Origin: Pseudomonadota bacterium
GTDB lineage: Bacteria > Pseudomonadota > Gammaproteobacteria > Burkholderiales > Burkholderiaceae_F
Assembly: GCA_023443095.1 (NCBI GenBank)
Contig: JAEZVV010000184.1
Coordinates: forward strand, 1-18,662
Length of the DNA stretch: 18,662 nucleotides
Direction: 5' to 3'
Below are positions 14,940-18,662 of the stretch, piece by piece. The first letter of the stretch is position 1; each line of letters begins with the position of its first letter. Made by a program: the position numbers and the translations under genes. The notes beneath the pieces were generated by a model. That model was not told the DNA's origin. It was given only the letters and a program-made list of their open reading frames with translations, and did not search any database.

Positions 14940-16460
14940 ATGTTGCAAACTTCGATTCTTGCCGATCTGGTGGCCGACCTTCCGGCCGCCGTGCGTCTAT
15001 CGCGCTTGGCGCGAACCCTGAGAGAAGCCTTTGGCTGCGGTGCGGTCGCCCTGCTCAAGCTCGAAGGAGAAGCGCTGCGCCCGCTTGCCGTCGACGGTCT
15101 GGTGCGCGAAGCCCTGGGCCGCCGCTTCCTGCTGGCGCAGCACCCGCGGCTCGCCGGCATTCTGGCCAGCCGCAGCGCCACCCGCTACCCGGCCGACAGC
15201 GGCCTGCCCGACCCCTACGACGGCCTGCTCGACAGCCAGCCGGGCGCTCCGCTGCCGGTCCACGACTGCCTCGGCATGAGCCTGCAGGTGGAAGGCGAAA
15301 CCTGGGGCGTGCTCACGCTCGACGCCCTCGCGGCCGGGCATTTCGATGGCGGCGCGGTCGAGCGCCTGAACGAGATCCGCCTGCTGCTCGAAGCCGCTGT
15401 GCGGATCACGGCGCTCGAAGAAGAACAGCGCCGGCTGCGCCAGGCCCAGCTCGCCCTGCCGATGGCGCCCGCCGCCGATCCGGGCGGCGAAATCATCGGC
15501 CGCAGCCCGGCGATCACCCGACTGCTGCACGAACTCGACGTGGTCGCGACCTCCGAACTACCGGTCCTACTGCTGGGCGAAACCGGGGTCGGCAAGGAGT
15601 TGTTTGCGCGCCGCCTGCACCACCAATCGGGTCGCCGCGCCGCGGCACTGGTCCACGTCAACTGCGCCGCCCTGCCCGAGTCGCTCGCCGAAAGCGAGCT
15701 CTTCGGCCATGTCCGTGGCGCGTTTTCGGGCGCGGGCAACGAACGCGCCGGCCGCTTCGAAGCCGCCGACGGCGGCACCCTGCTGCTCGACGAAGTGGGT
15801 GAACTGCCGCTGGCGATCCAGGCCAAGCTGCTGCGCGCCCTGCAGAACGGCGAGATCCAGCGGCTCGGCGAAGACGCGCCGCGCCGGGTCGACGTACGCG
15901 TGATAGCCGCCACCAACCGCAAGCTCGACGACGCAGTACGCGCGGGCAGTTTCCGCGCCGACCTCTACCACCGCCTCTCCGTCTACCCGGTCCACATTCC
16001 GCCGCTGCGCGAGCGTGGCGCCGACGTCCTGCTGCTCGCCGGCCACTTCCTCGAACTCAACCGCGCCCGCCTCGGGCTGCGCAGCCTGGTGCTCTCGCCC
16101 GCGACCGAAGCCGCGCTGCTGGCCTATGCCTGGCCCGGCAACGTCCGGGAACTCGAACACGTGATCAGCCGTGCCAGCCTGCGAGCGCTCGGCAGCGGCG
16201 CCGACCGCTCGACCATCACGACGCTGGCGCCCGAATGGCTGGGGCTCGAACCCAGCGCCGCGCCCGGTCCCTTGCCGCAGCCGGCCGAGCCCGCCCCGCC
16301 TCCCGCCAGCCTGCGCCAGGCGACCGAAGCGGCCCAGCGCCAGGCGATCCGCGCCGCCCTCGCCGCCAACGCAGGCAACTGGGCCGCTGCCGCGCGCTGT
16401 CTCGAACTCGACCCCAGCAACCTGCACAAACTCGCGCGCCGGCTCGGCATCAAGGCCTGA
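14940..16460 (+). CDS. norR: Nitric oxide-responsive sigma-54 activator NorR
   Basis: NorR senses nitric oxide through a non-haem iron in its GAF domain and then activates sigma-54 promoters. Numbered from the alternative ATG 14925 (511 residues), the GAF domain (about 20-165) keeps the E. coli iron-site neighbourhood: an arginine at TRYPADS, DPYD at 96-99, Cys115 (VHDCLG) and Asp133 (LTLDAL). The AAA+ domain has Walker A GETGVGKE (218-225), LLLDEVGEL as Walker B, and the sigma-54 loop written GAFSGA (265-270) instead of GAFTGA. The C-terminal Fis-type helix-turn-helix is NWAAAARCLELDPSNLHKLARRLGI. ATG 14940 gives 506 residues and aligns better with E. coli NorR. ATG 14925 would place box 3 inside the gene. 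It is divergent from ytfE. Confidence 0.93.
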   Translation: MLQTSILADLVADLPAAVRLSRLARTLREAFGCGAVALLKLEGEALRPLAVDGLVREALGRRFLLAQHPRLAGILASRSATRYPADSGLPDPYDGLLDSQPGAPLPVHDCLGMSLQVEGETWGVLTLDALAAGHFDGGAVERLNEIRLLLEAAVRITALEEEQRRLRQAQLALPMAPAADPGGEIIGRSPAITRLLHELDVVATSELPVLLLGETGVGKELFARRLHHQSGRRAAALVHVNCAALPESLAESELFGHVRGAFSGAGNERAGRFEAADGGTLLLDEVGELPLAIQAKLLRALQNGEIQRLGEDAPRRVDVRVIAATNRKLDDAVRAGSFRADLYHRLSVYPVHIPPLRERGADVLLLAGHFLELNRARLGLRSLVLSPATEAALLAYAWPGNVRELEHVISRASLRALGSGADRSTITTLAPEWLGLEPSAAPGPLPQPAEPAPPPASLRQATEAAQRQAIRAALAANAGNWAAAARCLELDPSNLHKLARRLGIKA

Positions 16461-16464
16461 ACAC

Positions 16465-16487
16465 GCCGGCGCAGGCTGGGCGCCGGC
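16465..16487. terminator. GC-rich 8-bp hairpin between norR and bioB
   Basis: GCCGGCGC (16465-16472) pairs with GCGCCGGC (16480-16487) around a 7-base loop, 4 bases after the norR stop and in the 57-base convergent gap with bioB. No U-run is present, so its strength as a terminator is uncertain. Confidence 0.45.
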
Positions 16488-16517
16488 ACGAACGGAAAGC
16501 CTTGGCCCAGCCGGGGA

Positions 16518-17513
16518 TCAGGGCAGACGAGCGTGCAAGCCGAGCTTGGCCAGCAGAGCCCGGTCGGCGTCGGCCTCCGCATTGCCGGTGGTGAGCAGCT
16601 TCTCGCCGTAGAAGATCGAGTTGGCGCCCGCCAGGAAACACAGGGCCTGGACCGCCTCGCTCATGCCCTGGCGGCCGGCCGACAGGCGCACGCGGGCGCT
16701 TGGCATGGTGATGCGCGCCACCGCGATGGTGCGGACGAACTCGAAGGGATCGAGCTTCTCGCTGTTGGCCAGCGGCGTGCCCGGCACCGGCACCAGCTCG
16801 TTGATCGGCACCGAGTCAGGATAGGGCTCGAGATTGGCAAGCGCGGCGATCAGGCCGACGCGTTCGGCACGCGACTCTCCCATGCCGACGATGCCGCCTG
16901 AACACACCTTGACCCCGGCCGCTCGCACGTGTTCGAGCGTCTCCAGCCGCTCCTCGAAAGTGCGGGTGGTGACGACGCGGCCGTAGGCCTCGGGGGCGGT
17001 ATCGAGGTTGTGGTTGTAATAGTCGAGGCCGGCCTCGGCCAGCCGCTGTGCCTGCTCGCCGCTCAACATGCCGAGGGTGCAGCAGGCGTCGAGCCCGTGC
17101 GACTTGACGATGCCGATCAGCTCGGCGACTTTTTCGATGTCGCGCTCCTTGGGGGCGCGCCAGGCCGCGCCCATACACAGGCGGGTGGCGCCGGCGGCGC
17201 GAGCGGCGCGGGCGGCGGCGTCGACCGTCTCGCGCGAGCACAGCTTGCTCGCCGCGAGGCCGGTGTCGTGGTGCGAGGACTGGGAACAATAGCCGCAGTT
17301 TTCTTCGCAGCCACCGGTCTTGATCGACAGCAGGCTCGACTGCTCGATTTCGTTGGCGTCGAAGTGCTCGCGGTGCACCTGCTGCGCGCGCCACAGCAAG
17401 TCGTTGAACGGCAAGTCGAACAGGGCGGAGATCGCCTCACGCGACCAGCGCTCGCCCTCGACGAGGGGGGCGGCGCGCTGGAGGTGCACGGGTCGGGCAT
17501 CGGGCTGGGTCAT
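16518..17513 (-). CDS. bioB: Biotin synthase
   Basis: BioB is a radical SAM enzyme that inserts sulfur into dethiobiotin, the last step of biotin synthesis. The 331-residue chain has the SAM cluster motif CEENCGYC (Cys69, Cys73, Cys76). The ligands of the second, sacrificial [2Fe-2S] cluster are Cys113 (RLCMGAAWR), Cys144, Cys204 (KVCSGGIVGMGE) and Arg276 (RVRLSAGR), all offset by 16 from the E. coli residues. YNHNLDTAPE is the family substrate-binding segment. It stands alone here, without bioA, bioD or bioF next to it, and no clear BirA operator or strong ribosome site is seen in the 125 bases upstream. It is convergent with norR. Confidence 0.97.
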   Translation of the reverse strand: MTQPDARPVHLQRAAPLVEGERWSREAISALFDLPFNDLLWRAQQVHREHFDANEIEQSSLLSIKTGGCEENCGYCSQSSHHDTGLAASKLCSRETVDAAARAARAAGATRLCMGAAWRAPKERDIEKVAELIGIVKSHGLDACCTLGMLSGEQAQRLAEAGLDYYNHNLDTAPEAYGRVVTTRTFEERLETLEHVRAAGVKVCSGGIVGMGESRAERVGLIAALANLEPYPDSVPINELVPVPGTPLANSEKLDPFEFVRTIAVARITMPSARVRLSAGRQGMSEAVQALCFLAGANSIFYGEKLLTTGNAEADADRALLAKLGLHARLP

Positions 17514-17638
17514 GGCGGATGGATCGTCGGGCTAGAAAACGGGTCCGATCATATCGGCCGCGTCGCCCGCCTTCTGGCGCATCCCGCCTTCCCTCGATCG
17601 GTCGTCCCCGGCGATTCCCCGCAGTCGAGCCGATCGGC

Positions 17639-18662
17639 CTAGGGCGCTCCCAGCAACAGGTAGAGGCTGACCGCGCCGCCATTGCCAAAGCCGATGCCAA
17701 GATAGCCTGGCCCGGCCGCGGTATTGGCGCCCAAGAACACCGAAAACGAATACAAGAGACTCGGCGAAGGCAGAGGCTCAGGCCGGTTGTTCATGCTGCC
17801 GACCTCGGCCGAAGCGCCGGTGTAGAGGCCCGAACCCAGGATGTCGGGCAAGGGCAGCCAGCGGTTGTAATACATCGCGCGGCCGAAGCCGTATTCGCGC
17901 CCCGCGAACTGGTTGAGCCTGAAACCCGAGAGCCGCAGCGGCCCGCCCAGGGTGAAGGACTCGTAGGCCGGCATGTTGGTGCGGAAATCGCTGCCGCCCG
18001 AGAGGCTCAGGCTGACCGTGTGGGGTCCGAAGGACTTGACGAAAGTGCCCATGCCCTCGAGACGAAGGAAGTTCTGCGCCGCCCCCATCGCCTGGGTCGA
18101 ACTGAAAAACGAAGCGGCCAGCCCGTAACCCGCTCGCGCGAACCATACCTGGTCGAGCTGGTCGATGGTCAGCAGGACGCGGCCGCCGGCGCTGAGTTCG
18201 TTGGTCGACGGCAGGACCGTCGGGCCGGTGTCGACCCTCGCCCTCGCCTTGTTCCACACCGCCCCCACACGCACCTGGCCATAGGTGCCGAGGATCGCCC
18301 CGAGGTCGACGCCGCCGCGCCAATTATTGGTCAGATACTCGGCCACCCGGTCGTCGCCGATGAAAACGCCGCGGGTCTTGCGTCCGACGCCGCCGTAGAC
18401 CGAACCGAACCAGATGCCGGCCTCATGCAGCGGCTGATAGAACTCGGTCGTCAGGTGGGTGTCCTGCCCCATCTGGGCCTCGGTCAGCCATTCGGCGCCC
18501 AGACGGTTGAGCCAGGTCTTGCGGTACTGGACCAGCAGGTTGAAGGCGTTGCTGCCCTGGAAATCGCTCTCGAGCCCGAGGCCGAAACGCAGGTAGTCCG
18601 GGCCCCACAGTTTCTCGCGCGGCGTGATCACCATCGTGCGCGGTCCGCCCTCGTTGCTGAGG
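17639..18662 (-). CDS. C-terminal beta-barrel part of a patatin-like/BamA-type outer-membrane protein (5' end cut off)
   Basis: The frame is open to the right edge of the window; the visible 340 residues start LSNEGGPRTMVITPREKLWGPDYLRFGLGL. ITPREKLWGPDYLRFGL is typical of the junction between a POTRA-like segment and the barrel in bacterial patatin-like phospholipases of the PlpD/type Vd kind. The rest is a run of amphipathic strands (LLVQYRKTWLNRLGAEW, FTLGGPLRLSGFRLNQFAGREYGFG, LYTGASAEVGS). The segment GPLRLSGFRLNQ resembles the conserved loop-6 region of the BamA superfamily. The patatin catalytic domain, if present, lies outside the window. The chain ends in YLLLGAP rather than the usual terminal aromatic residue. 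A plain surface-antigen/BamA-family protein is the alternative. Confidence 0.75.
   Translation of the reverse strand, partial: LSNEGGPRTMVITPREKLWGPDYLRFGLGLESDFQGSNAFNLLVQYRKTWLNRLGAEWLTEAQMGQDTHLTTEFYQPLHEAGIWFGSVYGGVGRKTRGVFIGDDRVAEYLTNNWRGGVDLGAILGTYGQVRVGAVWNKARARVDTGPTVLPSTNELSAGGRVLLTIDQLDQVWFARAGYGLAASFFSSTQAMGAAQNFLRLEGMGTFVKSFGPHTVSLSLSGGSDFRTNMPAYESFTLGGPLRLSGFRLNQFAGREYGFGRAMYYNRWLPLPDILGSGLYTGASAEVGSMNNRPEPLPSPSLLYSFSVFLGANTAAGPGYLGIGFGNGGAVSLYLLLGAP

Noticed and set aside
1..18662. Mobile elements, CRISPR arrays, rRNA genes
   Set aside because: No transposase or integrase frames, no regularly spaced direct repeats and no rRNA-like sequence were seen.

Overview
The window reads as a stretch of chromosome from a GC-rich, metabolically versatile betaproteobacterium. 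A denitrifying Rhodocyclales-type organism (Azoarcus/Thauera/Dechloromonas-like) is my best guess. The reasons are the codon use, the NorR/YtfE nitric-oxide module, a Tat-exported molybdoenzyme with c-type cytochrome, and the house-keeping gene families. The lineage is inference; no rRNA or tRNA is present. Coding density is high, no intergenic gap exceeds 300 bases, and I found no mobile element, CRISPR array or tRNA.

Layout. (1) 1-1638: the 3' part of selB, the selenocysteine elongation factor, cut by the window edge. (2) 1706-3160 (-): a membrane-anchored alpha/beta hydrolase, convergent with selB. (3) 3294-5185 (+): a thymidylate operon of thyA, a small P-loop kinase-like gene and dihydrofolate reductase, closed by a large hairpin. 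(4) 5298-5723 (+): a small helical lipoprotein, then a 10-bp hairpin. (5) 5784-9139 (-): LysR regulator, sdaA (Fe-S L-serine dehydratase) and an alpha/beta hydrolase-fold protein whose nucleophile serine is replaced by alanine; the last two overlap by 7 nt. (6) 9408-14048 (+): a respiratory-type molybdoenzyme locus. It holds a Tat-exported catalytic subunit with an unusual Cx2Cx5C iron-sulfur motif, a four-cluster ferredoxin subunit, a TorD-type chaperone and a TsdA-like diheme cytochrome c. No quinol-oxidising membrane subunit is present. (7) 14142-16460: divergent ytfE and norR with a complete nitric-oxide switch between them: three GGT-N7-ACC NorR boxes and a sigma-54 -24/-12 promoter facing ytfE. 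(8) 16518-17513 (-): bioB. (9) 17639-18662 (-): C-terminal barrel of a patatin/BamA-like outer-membrane protein, cut by the window edge.

How it works together. Regions 6 and 7 are the accessory part. The molybdoenzyme, ferredoxin and cytochrome could form a soluble periplasmic electron chain. The TsdA-type cytochrome, with its candidate cysteine haem ligand, suggests sulfur-oxyanion chemistry (thiosulfate/tetrathionate or related), but the substrate cannot be read from sequence. The adjacent NO-responsive repair protein YtfE and its activator NorR fit an organism that meets nitric oxide, for example while denitrifying. The most novel-looking signals are the anchorless molybdoenzyme/TsdA-like locus, its Cx2Cx5C motif, and the apparently dead hydrolase coupled to sdaA.
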